Of a stretch of DNA of 42,065 nucleotides, positions 1 through 7,300 are shown piece by piece. The translations under genes were made by a program, and so were the position numbers. The notes below the pieces were generated by a model. The model was not told where the DNA came from. It saw only the letters and a list, made by a program, of their open reading frames with translations, and did not search any database. Source of the DNA: Rubrivivax sp. (GTDB lineage Bacteria > Pseudomonadota > Gammaproteobacteria > Burkholderiales > Burkholderiaceae_C). Position 1 is the stretch's first letter, and the number at the start of each line of letters is the position of its first letter. The stretch covers positions 1 through 42,065 of the forward strand of contig JAIXWM010000105.1 of the NCBI GenBank assembly GCA_027491255.1. The letters are read 5' to 3'.

Positions 1-292
1 CGACCGGCTGGGGGTTCCCCGACTGTCCTGACCTCAAGCTCTCGAACCGCCCGGTGCGGACCCGCATGCCGGGTGGTGTGGCAGGGGCGCCTCCGATAAC
101 GGGGGCCCCCTATGCCGATCTCTTCAGCCCCACGCGGCCATGCGATGTCCGCGACAAAGATGCCCCTTCCGCAGGGACCTTCCGCCCCGGGCAGGGTTCG
201 ATGCAGCGCATGGAGCGAGAATCGCAGGCGCGGTACGCGTGTGCCGCCCGTGTGTGGCCTTCGACTGTCATCCCCGTTGGGAGTAGCGCGAC
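1..292. other. Upstream stretch with no recognised gene
   Basis: I see no convincing coding region on either strand before ubiG; the open frames here look like composition artefacts of a GC-rich sequence. The stretch contains an imperfect hairpin at 50-73 and a perfect ten-base palindrome, GGGGGCCCCC, at 101-110. Neither is followed by a T-run, so an intrinsic terminator for an upstream gene is not demonstrated. No clear sigma-70 promoter for ubiG could be picked out. A weak Shine-Dalgarno-like GGGAG lies at 279-283, nine bases before the ubiG TTG. Confidence 0.5.
50..73. other. Imperfect hairpin without T-tract
   Basis: Bases CCCGG-TGCG (50-58) pair with CGCA (63-66) and CCGGG (69-73) around a GACC loop, with a two-base TG bulge on the 3' side. 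That gives nine GC-rich pairs. There is no following U-run, so it may be a degenerate terminator or simply chance in GC-rich DNA. Confidence 0.35.
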
Positions 293-997
293 TTGAGCAA
301 CGTCGACCCTCAGGAATTGGCCAAGTTCAGCGAACTGGCGCACCGCTGGTGGGATCCGGAGAGCGAATTCCGGCCGCTCCATCACATCAATCCCTTGCGG
401 CTCGAGTGGATCGACGAACTCGCCGGGCTGCGGGGCAAGACTGCGCTGGACGTGGGTTGCGGTGGCGGCATCCTGGCGGAGGCCATGGCGCGGCGCGGGG
501 CCACGCAGGTCACTGGCATCGACCTTGCGCGCCGTCCGCTGGGTGTGGCGCAGTTGCACGCGCTCGAGGAGGGTGTGGGCAACGTCGAGTACCGCGAGGT
601 CTCGGCCGAGGCGCTGGCGGCCCAGGCGCCTTCAAGCTACGACGTCGTCACCTGCATGGAGATGCTCGAGCACGTGCCCGAGCCGGCGCTGGTGGTGCGT
701 GCCTGCGCCAGCCTGGTACGCCCTGGTGGCTGGGTCTTCTTCTCGACACTGAACCGCAACCCGAAGTCCTTCCTCTTCGCCATCGTCGGCGCAGAGTACG
801 TGCTGCGCTTGCTGCCGCGGGGCACGCACGAGTACGCGCGTTTCATCCGCCCGAGCGAGCTCGCTCGCTGGAGTCGTGACAGCGGTCTCTCGCTGCAAGG
901 CAGCCGAGGCATGGAGTACAACCCGCTGACCCGGCGCTACTGGCTCAGCGGCGACACCAGCGTCAACTACCTCCAGGCTTGGCGGCGGCCGGCATGA
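293..997 (+). CDS. ubiG: Ubiquinone biosynthesis O-methyltransferase UbiG
   Basis: SAM-dependent methyltransferase that performs both O-methylation steps of ubiquinone synthesis (on the 3-polyprenyl-catechol intermediate and on 3-demethylubiquinol). It acts at the cytoplasmic face of the inner membrane. The 234-residue product has the family N-terminus (VDPx[27 protein letters not shown]). The glycine-rich SAM loop [10 protein letters not shown] is at residues 52-61, the acidic motif II Asp is about residue 77, and the signature CMEMLEHVP is at 121-129, followed by FFSTLNRN. E. coli UbiG is about 240 residues, so it is full length. The start is a TTG: it gives the conserved MxNVDP N-terminus, and no better ATG lies upstream in frame. 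A weak GGGAG sits nine bases before it. gph follows after 58 bases on the same strand, probably as an operon; ubiG-gph adjacency is common in betaproteobacteria. Confidence 0.95.
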   Translation: MSNVDPQELAKFSELAHRWWDPESEFRPLHHINPLRLEWIDELAGLRGKTALDVGCGGGILAEAMARRGATQVTGIDLARRPLGVAQLHALEEGVGNVEYREVSAEALAAQAPSSYDVVTCMEMLEHVPEPALVVRACASLVRPGGWVFFSTLNRNPKSFLFAIVGAEYVLRLLPRGTHEYARFIRPSELARWSRDSGLSLQGSRGMEYNPLTRRYWLSGDTSVNYLQAWRRPA

Positions 998-1055
998 CTT
1001 CGACGCTGCACGCCAGAAAGTGCCCGCCGCTGGGCTGGCCGTGTCCGGAGGTTCG

Positions 1056-1721
1056 ATGAGCGCCCACCTGCAGGCGGTGCTGTTCGACCTGGATGGCACC
1101 CTCGTCGACAGCGCCCCCGATCTGGCCGGTGCCGCCAACGACCTGCGCGCCGAGTATGGCCTGTCGCCACTGGACTACGCCGTCCTGCGCCCGCTCGTGG
1201 GCAGTGGCGCGCGTGGCATGGTCGGCGCGGCTTTCGGGAAGGGCCCCGGCGACGCCGGCTACGAGGCCTTGCGGACACGTTTCCTGGACATCTACGGCGG
1301 CCGGCTGCTGCGGCTGACCACGGTATTCGCCGAGGTCTGGACCGTGATCGATACCCTCGAGAGCGCTGGCCTGCGCTGGGGCATCGTCACGAACAAGGCC
1401 GAACATCTGGCCTTGCAAGTCGCCGGCGGCCTGGGCCTGCACCCGCGAGCCGGTGTGCTCGTCGGTGGTGACACCACGCCCCACGCCAAGCCGCACCCGG
1501 CGCCGCTGCTCGAGGCGGCGCGGCGCCTGGGCGTGGAGCCGGGACGCTGCCTCTACGTCGGCGACGACCACCGCGACATGGTGGCTGGCCGGGCGGCCGG
1601 CATGGTCCCTCTAGCCGCCGCATGGGGCTACCTGGGCGCTGGCGAACCCGTGCATGCCTGGGGCGCTGATGGCGTGATGGAAATGCCGGCCCAGCTCTTG
1701 CAATGGCTGCGTCTGCCCTAA
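1056..1721 (+). CDS. gph: Phosphoglycolate phosphatase, HAD superfamily
   Basis: Predicted to hydrolyse 2-phosphoglycolate to glycolate, clearing a product of DNA 3'-phosphoglycolate repair; cytoplasmic and Mg-dependent. The 221-residue protein has all HAD motifs. The nucleophile motif DLDGT has Asp11 and Asp13. Motif II is IVTNK near residue 112. The motif III Lys is about 145 (HAKPHP), and the motif IV acidic cluster VGDDHRDM is near 168-175. The cap domain lies between motifs I and II. I chose the ATG at 1056 because GGAGG (1047-1051) sits four bases upstream and MSAHLQAVLFDLDGT is the expected short N-terminus; a GTG at 1020 would add 12 unlikely residues. It is somewhat shorter than E. 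coli Gph (about 252). HAD members are hard to tell apart, and a broader sugar-phosphatase activity is possible, but the ubiG neighbour supports Gph. Confidence 0.88.
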   Translation: MSAHLQAVLFDLDGTLVDSAPDLAGAANDLRAEYGLSPLDYAVLRPLVGSGARGMVGAAFGKGPGDAGYEALRTRFLDIYGGRLLRLTTVFAEVWTVIDTLESAGLRWGIVTNKAEHLALQVAGGLGLHPRAGVLVGGDTTPHAKPHPAPLLEAARRLGVEPGRCLYVGDDHRDMVAGRAAGMVPLAAAWGYLGAGEPVHAWGADGVMEMPAQLLQWLRLP

Positions 1722-1724
1722 ACT
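1698..1724 (+). promoter_or_regulatory. Candidate ssrA promoter inside the gph 3' end
   Basis: TTGCAA (1698-1703) and TAAACT (1719-1724) resemble -35 and -10 boxes separated by 15 bases, ending ten bases before the tmRNA 5' end. The -10 overlaps the gph stop codon. The spacer is short and the match imperfect, so this is a guess driven by the need for a promoter within the 13-base gph-ssrA gap. Confidence 0.3.
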
Positions 1725-1734
1725 AGGAAGCTCA

Positions 1735-2108
1735 GGGGCCGACCTGGCTTCGACGTGGGTACGGCGTCGGATCAGGGCATGCCGAGCACCAGTACGCTCG
1801 TTAATCCACTGGAAACAAGTAACTGCGAACGACGAAAAGTTTGCACTCGCCGCTTAACACCGGTGAGCCTCTCAACGGTTGGCCAATGGGCCGGGTCTGA
1901 TGCCTGCAAAGGCTGAAGACTGAGAGGTCATTCACATTGGCTGGTCTCCTGCCGGGTCACTCGGCAGGGGGTGAGATCAAGTGACTGGCTGCCCCCGCAG
2001 CGTGCCGCTGCGCGGCGGGGGTGGTGAGACCCAAATCAGACGGCTACGCATGTAGAACTGGCCGGCAAAGGCTTGCGGACGCGGGTTCGATTCCCGCCGG
2101 CTCCACCA
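1735..2108 (+). ncRNA. ssrA: tmRNA (transfer-messenger RNA)
   Basis: One-piece tmRNA of 374 bases for trans-translation: it rescues stalled ribosomes and tags the nascent peptide for proteolysis, working with SmpB. The 5' end GGGGCCGACCTGG pairs with the 3' end CGGCTCC to form a seven-pair tRNA-like acceptor stem (one G-U pair). The T-arm GCGGGTTCGATTCCCGC is intact and CCA is encoded. The tag frame starts at GCG 1825. The region between tag and tRNA-like domain has the GC-rich complementary segments expected of the tmRNA pseudoknots. The gene begins 13 bases after the gph stop. The 3' ends of tmRNA genes are well-known integration sites for genomic islands; here the 3' end is intact and a decayed gene fragment follows. 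Confidence 0.97.
1825..1857 (+). other. tmRNA proteolysis-tag reading frame (ANDEKFALAA)
   Basis: Within ssrA, reading from the GCG resume codon at 1825 gives ANDEKFALAA and a TAA stop at 1855-1857. The ALAA end is the degradation signal recognised by ClpXP/ClpAP. The AND- start and FALAA end are typical of betaproteobacterial tags. Confidence 0.93.
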
Positions 2109-2120
2109 GTACCACCTAGG

Positions 2121-2147
2121 AATGCCCGCCTCGCGCGGGCATTTTTT
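2121..2147 (+). terminator. Intrinsic terminator of ssrA
   Basis: AATGCCCGC (2121-2129) pairs perfectly with GCGGGCATT (2135-2143) around a five-base loop, and a run of six T ends at 2147. It starts twelve bases after the tmRNA CCA end, the usual position. Confidence 0.93.
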
Positions 2148-2213
2148 CGCCTTTCTCCTCTGTGAAGGCGCTTCTTCCGATCGTTCGCGCTAGCATGCAG
2201 TTGCACATTCTTT

Positions 2214-2682
2214 GAGGGCTCCGACCGCACGCGCGTGCCGATCGCCACCGGCGAGCGGCTCATCCACCGGCGCGACTTCGAGGATCTGTGCGCCCGCCGG
2301 GCGGTAGCGATCGTGCAACCCGATCTCTGCCACTGCGGCGGCATCTGGGAGGGGCGCAAGATCGCGGCGATGGCCGAGACCGCGAAGATGGGCGTGGCGC
2401 CGCACAACCCGCTGGGCCCCATCGCCGGCGTCTCGGCGCTGCACTTCGACGTCGCGACGCCGAACTTCGTCATCCAGGAGGATGATGGTCGGCGCCGTGC
2501 CCTGGTACGACGACATCGTCCAGGGCCCGATCCGGATGGTCGACGGCTGCTGGCAGCTTCCCCAGGCGCCCGGCCTCGGCATCGAGGTCGACGAACGCGT
2601 CGCGGCGAAGCACCCGTTCAAGCAGGAGCCCTTCACCTCGCGCGATGCGGTGCTGCCCGACGGCACGGTCGTCGATTGGTGA
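2214..2682 (+). pseudogene. Remnant of a D-galactonate-dehydratase-like enolase-superfamily gene
   Basis: This is the C-terminal part of a mandelate-racemase/galactonate-dehydratase type protein, a sugar-acid dehydratase. The first frame (2214 to about 2480) carries IATGERL with the third metal-ligand Glu (ATGE about 2243), the VQPD barrel strand (2313-2324) and APHNPLGP with the catalytic-type His (2397-2420). Homology then continues in another frame from 2482, reading MVGAVPWYDDIVQGP, then the QAPGLGIEVDE motif and a Val-Val-Asp-Trp end with stop at 2680-2682. One extra base near 2481-2484 (gaggatgatgg) accounts for the frameshift. The N-terminal half, including the first two metal ligands, is missing and there is no start signal, so it cannot encode a working enzyme. 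It lies about 105 bases past the tmRNA 3' end, suggesting deletion or recombination scars at this site. Confidence 0.8.
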
Positions 2683-2853
2683 GCAGGGCGCGGTGATTTA
2701 GCGCGTCCGCCTCCAGTCGACCCCCGACCCGCGCGTCCGGATCGCCGCCGTTACTGCCGGTGGCCCCGATCGTGAGGGCACGCCGACTTCAGGTCGGGGA
2801 GCGCGTCATGACGTCGGCGAGCCGCCTTGGCCCGGCGGCCCGAACGGTACTGG

Positions 2854-4242
2854 TCACAGCGTGGCGTCGACGATCTTGTTGCGCACCAACAGCACCTTGG
2901 CCAAACCCGCCTTCGGCGCAAGGCTCACGTCACCAAAGCCGAAATCCACCACCCAGGCTGTGTCGCGCCCCTGATTTGCCAGACCCGGCGAAGCGGTCCA
3001 GAACATCTGTGAAAAGCCTGAGGCGTCGGTGCCGTAGACCGCGGGGTCGAGTGCCGGTCGACTGGCGCCCCGGTTGACGAGCGACTCCAGTTCGGCCCGA
3101 TTGGGCAGCCGCCAGTCAGCATGGCCGCCTGCCCGTGCTGCATTGACCGCATCCGCGGCAGCCACCGCCGCCACCCAGTCCATGGCGGCGGGCGCCTTCG
3201 GCACCAGCCACATCAGCTCACGGGGCTTGTCGGTGACGACCCAGTGGTTTCCAACGTCATCGCGCAGGTGGTCCTGCGCGGCGGTATCCGCCAGCGGCGA
3301 GGCGGCAGCCCCGGCCACCCAACGTTGGAGCAGCACCGCACCCTGTGCTTGCTTGACCGCCGCACCGCGCTGACCGAAGTGCACGACCCATGGCATCCCA
3401 TCGCCGTCCCCGTACACCTCGGCCGCACGGATGGCCTGCGCCGCCGTGTTGGGAAACGCGTCCAGATCGATCGCCGCCTCGGCGGGATCGGTTCGGCCTG
3501 CATGCACCAGCGACAGCAGCTCGCGCACCTTGGGCATGCGCCAGCCTGCCCGCCCGCACAGGCCGTCGGCTGGGGCTGTCGCGGCGGGATCGTAGGACGA
3601 TGAAGCCTCGAGCCAGACCAGGCCGGTCACGTTGTCGCGCGTGCAGGTCCAGGCATTGCTCAGGCCGAAGGCCGTGTTGGTCGGACATGCGCCGCTCCCG
3701 TTGACGGTGTCGCCGGAAGTGCACAGCCGCGTGAAATCGAAGCCCAGCACGCCGGCGCCGATCTTGGTCAGGAGGTCAGCCTGCGCGTCACGCCCGATCG
3801 TCGCGTCCGGCTGCATCGCCGAGCTCGCATTCAAGGTCGGGTCGGACGACCGGATGCCGGTGTCGTTCAACAGCGTGCGGTGGCATTCGACGGCCACATC
3901 CCGCTGGGCCGCGTTCAGTACACCCGAGGCGTTGCGCACGATGCGGCACAACTGGCCCTGCGGCTGGCGCACGATCGACACGGTGTACGGCGTGGCCGCA
4001 GCAAAGGTGCTGCCGATGGAGAACGCCACCGGCGAGGAGCCGTATGCGCCTGTCTGTCGGGGGGTCGAGACCGTCCCGTCCTGCAGCCGCAGTTCCAGGG
4101 GCGACCCCGGCGCAAGACCGTAGACCACGCCGCCGAGCGTGATCGGCTTGCTGCTGCTGCCGCCGCCTCCGCAGGCGGCCAGCATGGCGGCACCGATCAG
4201 CGCCGCCCCAAACGCGGCGAGAGATGAAGGGTTGCTTGTCAT
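2854..4242 (-). CDS. Lipoprotein with two DUF1566 (Lcl C-terminal-like) domains
   Basis: The 462-residue product begins with a lipoprotein signal peptide: hydrophobic AAFGAALIGAAMLAAC with lipobox LAAC and the lipidated Cys at 24, followed by a GGGGSSS linker. The n-region (MTSNPSS) unusually lacks Lys or Arg. After a beta-rich region (about 33-120) come two copies of a DUF1566-like fold. Copy one spans about 203-310 (TGLVWLEAS, GRAGWRMPKVRELLSL). Copy two spans about 334-454 (RELMWLVPK, ADWRLPNRAELESLV, FWTAS, WVVDFGFGDV). Such domains occur in surface and fimbria-associated proteins; their biochemical role is unknown. The ATG at 4242 is preceded by GAGGA overlapping the stop of the giant gene, so translation is probably coupled and the two products made together. 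I infer a membrane-anchored partner of the giant protein. A longer upstream start inside the giant frame is unlikely because the lipobox fixes the N-terminus. Confidence 0.85.
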   Translation of the reverse strand: MTSNPSSLAAFGAALIGAAMLAACGGGGSSSKPITLGGVVYGLAPGSPLELRLQDGTVSTPRQTGAYGSSPVAFSIGSTFAAATPYTVSIVRQPQGQLCRIVRNASGVLNAAQRDVAVECHRTLLNDTGIRSSDPTLNASSAMQPDATIGRDAQADLLTKIGAGVLGFDFTRLCTSGDTVNGSGACPTNTAFGLSNAWTCTRDNVTGLVWLEASSSYDPAATAPADGLCGRAGWRMPKVRELLSLVHAGRTDPAEAAIDLDAFPNTAAQAIRAAEVYGDGDGMPWVVHFGQRGAAVKQAQGAVLLQRWVAGAAASPLADTAAQDHLRDDVGNHWVVTDKPRELMWLVPKAPAAMDWVAAVAAADAVNAARAGGHADWRLPNRAELESLVNRGASRPALDPAVYGTDASGFSQMFWTASPGLANQGRDTAWVVDFGFGDVSLAPKAGLAKVLLVRNKIVDATL

Positions 4243-4246
4243 CACG

Positions 4247-4251
4247 TCCTC
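4247..4251 (-). promoter_or_regulatory. Ribosome binding site overlapping the giant-gene stop
   Basis: On the minus strand the junction reads TGAGGACGTGATG. The TGA (4252-4250) ends the giant gene, GAGGA (4251-4247) is the Shine-Dalgarno, and ATG starts four bases later at 4242. This arrangement decides the lipoprotein start and predicts translational coupling. Confidence 0.75.
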
Positions 4252-4340
4252 ACAGATACAGGTTCTCGAGCCAGTACTCCGCCACGCCGTCCTGCGTGGC
4301 GTGGAGTCCCGCCTGCAGCGGCTGCGAGGCCAGGGATCCG
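4250..4340 (-). other. C-terminal tail of the giant protein
   Basis: The last 30 or so residues (FVLGSLASQPLQAGL, then a polar stretch ending EYWLENLYL) differ in style from the Gly/Asp beta repeats. They end in an aromatic and aliphatic patch with acidic residues. Type I secretion signals often sit at such an extreme C-terminus with alternating hydrophobic residues, so this is the best candidate for an export or anchoring signal. I infer that only from position and composition. Confidence 0.4.
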
Positions 4341-7300
4341 AGTACGAACGCACGCGACAGCTCCTGGCCCGGGTCGGGCTCGTCGCCGCCCGTTGGGGTC
4401 CAGGTGACTTCCGCCGATGCCAGCGAGGCAACGCTCGCCAGCCCGGAATAGTCCCGGCCCGCCGCCAGCGATGCGAAACCGTTCGACGCCGGTCCTGTCG
4501 GCCACAGCCCCGCGGGACGGACCCGGTTCACTGGCGCTGCCGCAGGCTGCAGGTTCGGCTGCAGGTCCGGCGCGAGCAGATCAGGTTTGTCAACGCGACC
4601 CCGCGCGATCGCATCGCCCCCGACGCTCGCGGCCTGGAGGTACAGGGCATCGCCGACCATCGCCAAGTGCCAGGTCTCGCCGTGGGCCTGGGTCTGGCGT
4701 GCGAGAACACCGCCCGGTGCGGCGAGATCGAGCACCGGCGCTTCCACGCGCAGCGCACGCCCGTCCTCACCGAGCCGAAGTCCGTAGCCCTGCATCCGCA
4801 GCGCCGCCGCACGCGCGTTCACACCTGCAGTTGCCTGCGCAGAGACGATCCGCGAGCCCGGACCGTCTGCGTCAAGGGTGATCACGCCGCCCGAGGCTGG
4901 AGCCTGTCCCGCCGTCACGGCATCGAGTGTGCCGATCTCCATGCCCTCCTCGGCGCGCACGCTGAGGTCACCACCGCTGCTGCGCATCCGTGCCGTGGCG
5001 TCCATGGCGACCGTGCCGGCGATGGCGCGAACCTCGATCGCCCCGCCGCTGGAGCGCAGGTCCGACTGCTTCGCCAGCATGACGTCCTCGCCGGCGGTGA
5101 TGCTCAACGCGCCGGAAGCCGTCCCGCTCACGACAGCCACGCCCTCGCCAATCGTCACCGATCCGCGCGCGGCTGTGAGCGTCATCCCGTCGGCCGACAT
5201 CGCGCTCACGCCTGCCTGCAGCGTCAAGGCGTCCGCAGCGTTCAGCGTCATGCGACCCGAGGCGACCAGGCCACCTGCCGTATCCACGGTGATCGTTCCC
5301 GCGGCGTCCAGCACGAAGTCGCCGGCGCTGTTCGCGCCCAGCAGGGGTGCCCGCCCCAGCGCCTGGACACCTCCCTGGCCATCGGGCCGATGGACCTCGA
5401 TGGTCGTGCCGCCCAGGGTGACCGAGCCGGTGCTTGCCACGAAGATGCCCGCCCCATCGATGCGGGTGCTCAAGCTGATCCGCTCGACGTCGGTCACGAA
5501 AGGCTGCAGAGCACTGCCGATCGGGCCGCCGGCATCGAGCCGCAATTCCGCAGCGTCCAACTGCACGGCGCCACCGGCCACCAAGGGCAGCGCGCCGTCC
5601 GTGTCTATCCACAGGCCGTGAGCCGAGAAGATCCCGGCGGCGATCGGGCCGGCCGAGCGAAGACGCAGATCGCTGCCGCCGGCATCGACGACGGTGCGTC
5701 TGCTCATCACCAGATCGCCGTTCACGGACGCCAGGTTGATCGTGCCTCCCGCGGTCGTGCGCACCGTGATGCGGTCGGTCAACGTGATGTCGCCGTCTGC
5801 CTCGAGGCTGATCGCGCCTGCCGCGGACCGAAGACTGCTCATCAACTGCAGTTCACCGCCCGCGCCCGTGCTGACGATGTGCAGGCCACGAGCGCCGCTG
5901 GCCACGACCTCGTCACGCACGGTCATGACGCCGATGCCTTGACCGATCAGGCTGACCCCACCCAGGTCGATCGGCCGGTTTGCATCGATGGCCCGTGCGG
6001 TCACCGCCGCCGGTCCGGAGACGTTCAGCCGCAGCGCCTCCAGCGCCGCGCTGCCTGCGGTTGGCGCGGCGCCCGTCACCAAGCCGCCGCCAATGATCAT
6101 CAGGTTGCCGCCGGTACCACCGCCCGGCGCCGAAGCCGCGACGACAGCCTCGACGAAGGCGACCCGTTCCACGCTCTCGAAGCGCAGCCCGGCCGCCTGG
6201 ACCAGGTCCAGGCCCTTGACGAAGCGCAGTTCATCAACCCCGTGGACCCGCAACTGCCCCGACGCGGTGACTTGCACCACCTCGTCGAAGCGTGCATCGC
6301 CCGTGGCCGACATCTGCAGGTCACCGGCCGCTGCCACGCGCTGCCTGACGGTGATGTCAGCGCCAGCCTCCACGGGCGTCCAGAGGCTGAAGCCCCCTGC
6401 CACCTCGATGGCCGGCAGGGCCGCGTCGACGCGCACGGTCGCGCCGCCCAGCCCGTCGGCCCGCGACGTGGAGACCGTGACCGCGTCGAGCGCCAGCGAA
6501 CCTGCGCTGGTGATGTGGACGTCGGCGCGACCCGCCGCCGACTGCGTGCGCAGGCTGAGCACGTCGACATCCACCGCCAGCGGTATGGTGCTGCTGCCGA
6601 CGCTGCCGCCGGCGTCCACGCGCAGGCCCGCCGCGACGATGGCCGGCGAGACCACCTGCACCAGCGACATCGCCCCGGAACGCGTCGTCAGGGCGACGTC
6701 GCCCTGGCTCGTGATCCTTGGGATCTGCAAGGCGCCGCCGGCCTCCAGCCGGATGTCACCGGTGCTGGCCGAGCCGATCATCGACGCAGCGCTCATAAGC
6801 AGGTCGCCGCCGGCCAGCAGTTGCAGTGTGCCGCCGTTGGCGCGCACGTCCGCCCCGTCCAACAGGGACAACCGGCCAGAGCTCTCGACGCTGACATGTC
6901 CCGTCCCGCCGATGACGTCGCGCAGCAGGCGCAACTCACCACGGGCGCTGCCATCGGACTGTCGCAGCGCCAGATCGAGCGTGCGCCCCGCCGGCGCGAC
7001 GACGGCGTCGATCACCGAAAGGCGTCCGACATCGGTTGCCGCAAGGCTGATGCTGCCCAGATCGATGGCCATGTCTTCGTCGATCGCGCTGACCACCACC
7101 GATACGTCGCCGTCGATCGACAGGTGCAGCACCTGGCTGGCTCCCGCCACGACCGATCCTTCGTACCTGCCGCCGCCGGAGACCATGAGATTGCCGCCGA
7201 CCGATCCGGTGGAGCCCACCGGGGCGACCACGGCATCCACGAAACGCACCCGGTAGACGTCGTCGAGCAGCATCCCGCTGGACCCGCCGAGCGTAGCGTC

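Noticed and set aside
110..559. Minus-strand open frame overlapping the ubiG start
   Set aside because: It is antisense to the conserved UbiG N-terminus and shows no similarity to any family I know.
2235..2696. An intact gene for the galactonate-dehydratase-like protein
   Set aside because: Homology switches frame near 2481 and the N-terminal half with two metal ligands is missing.
2101..2700. Attachment-site duplication of the ssrA 3' end
   Set aside because: I found no second copy of the GCGGGTTCGATTCCCGC or CCGGCTCCACCA sequence downstream in the window, and no integrase gene.
2700..2853. Possible terminator after the lipoprotein gene (small stem CCGAC/GTCGG near 2783-2797 and palindrome CGTCATGACG at 2804-2813)
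   Set aside because: The stems are five pairs or fewer and no T-run follows on the minus strand.
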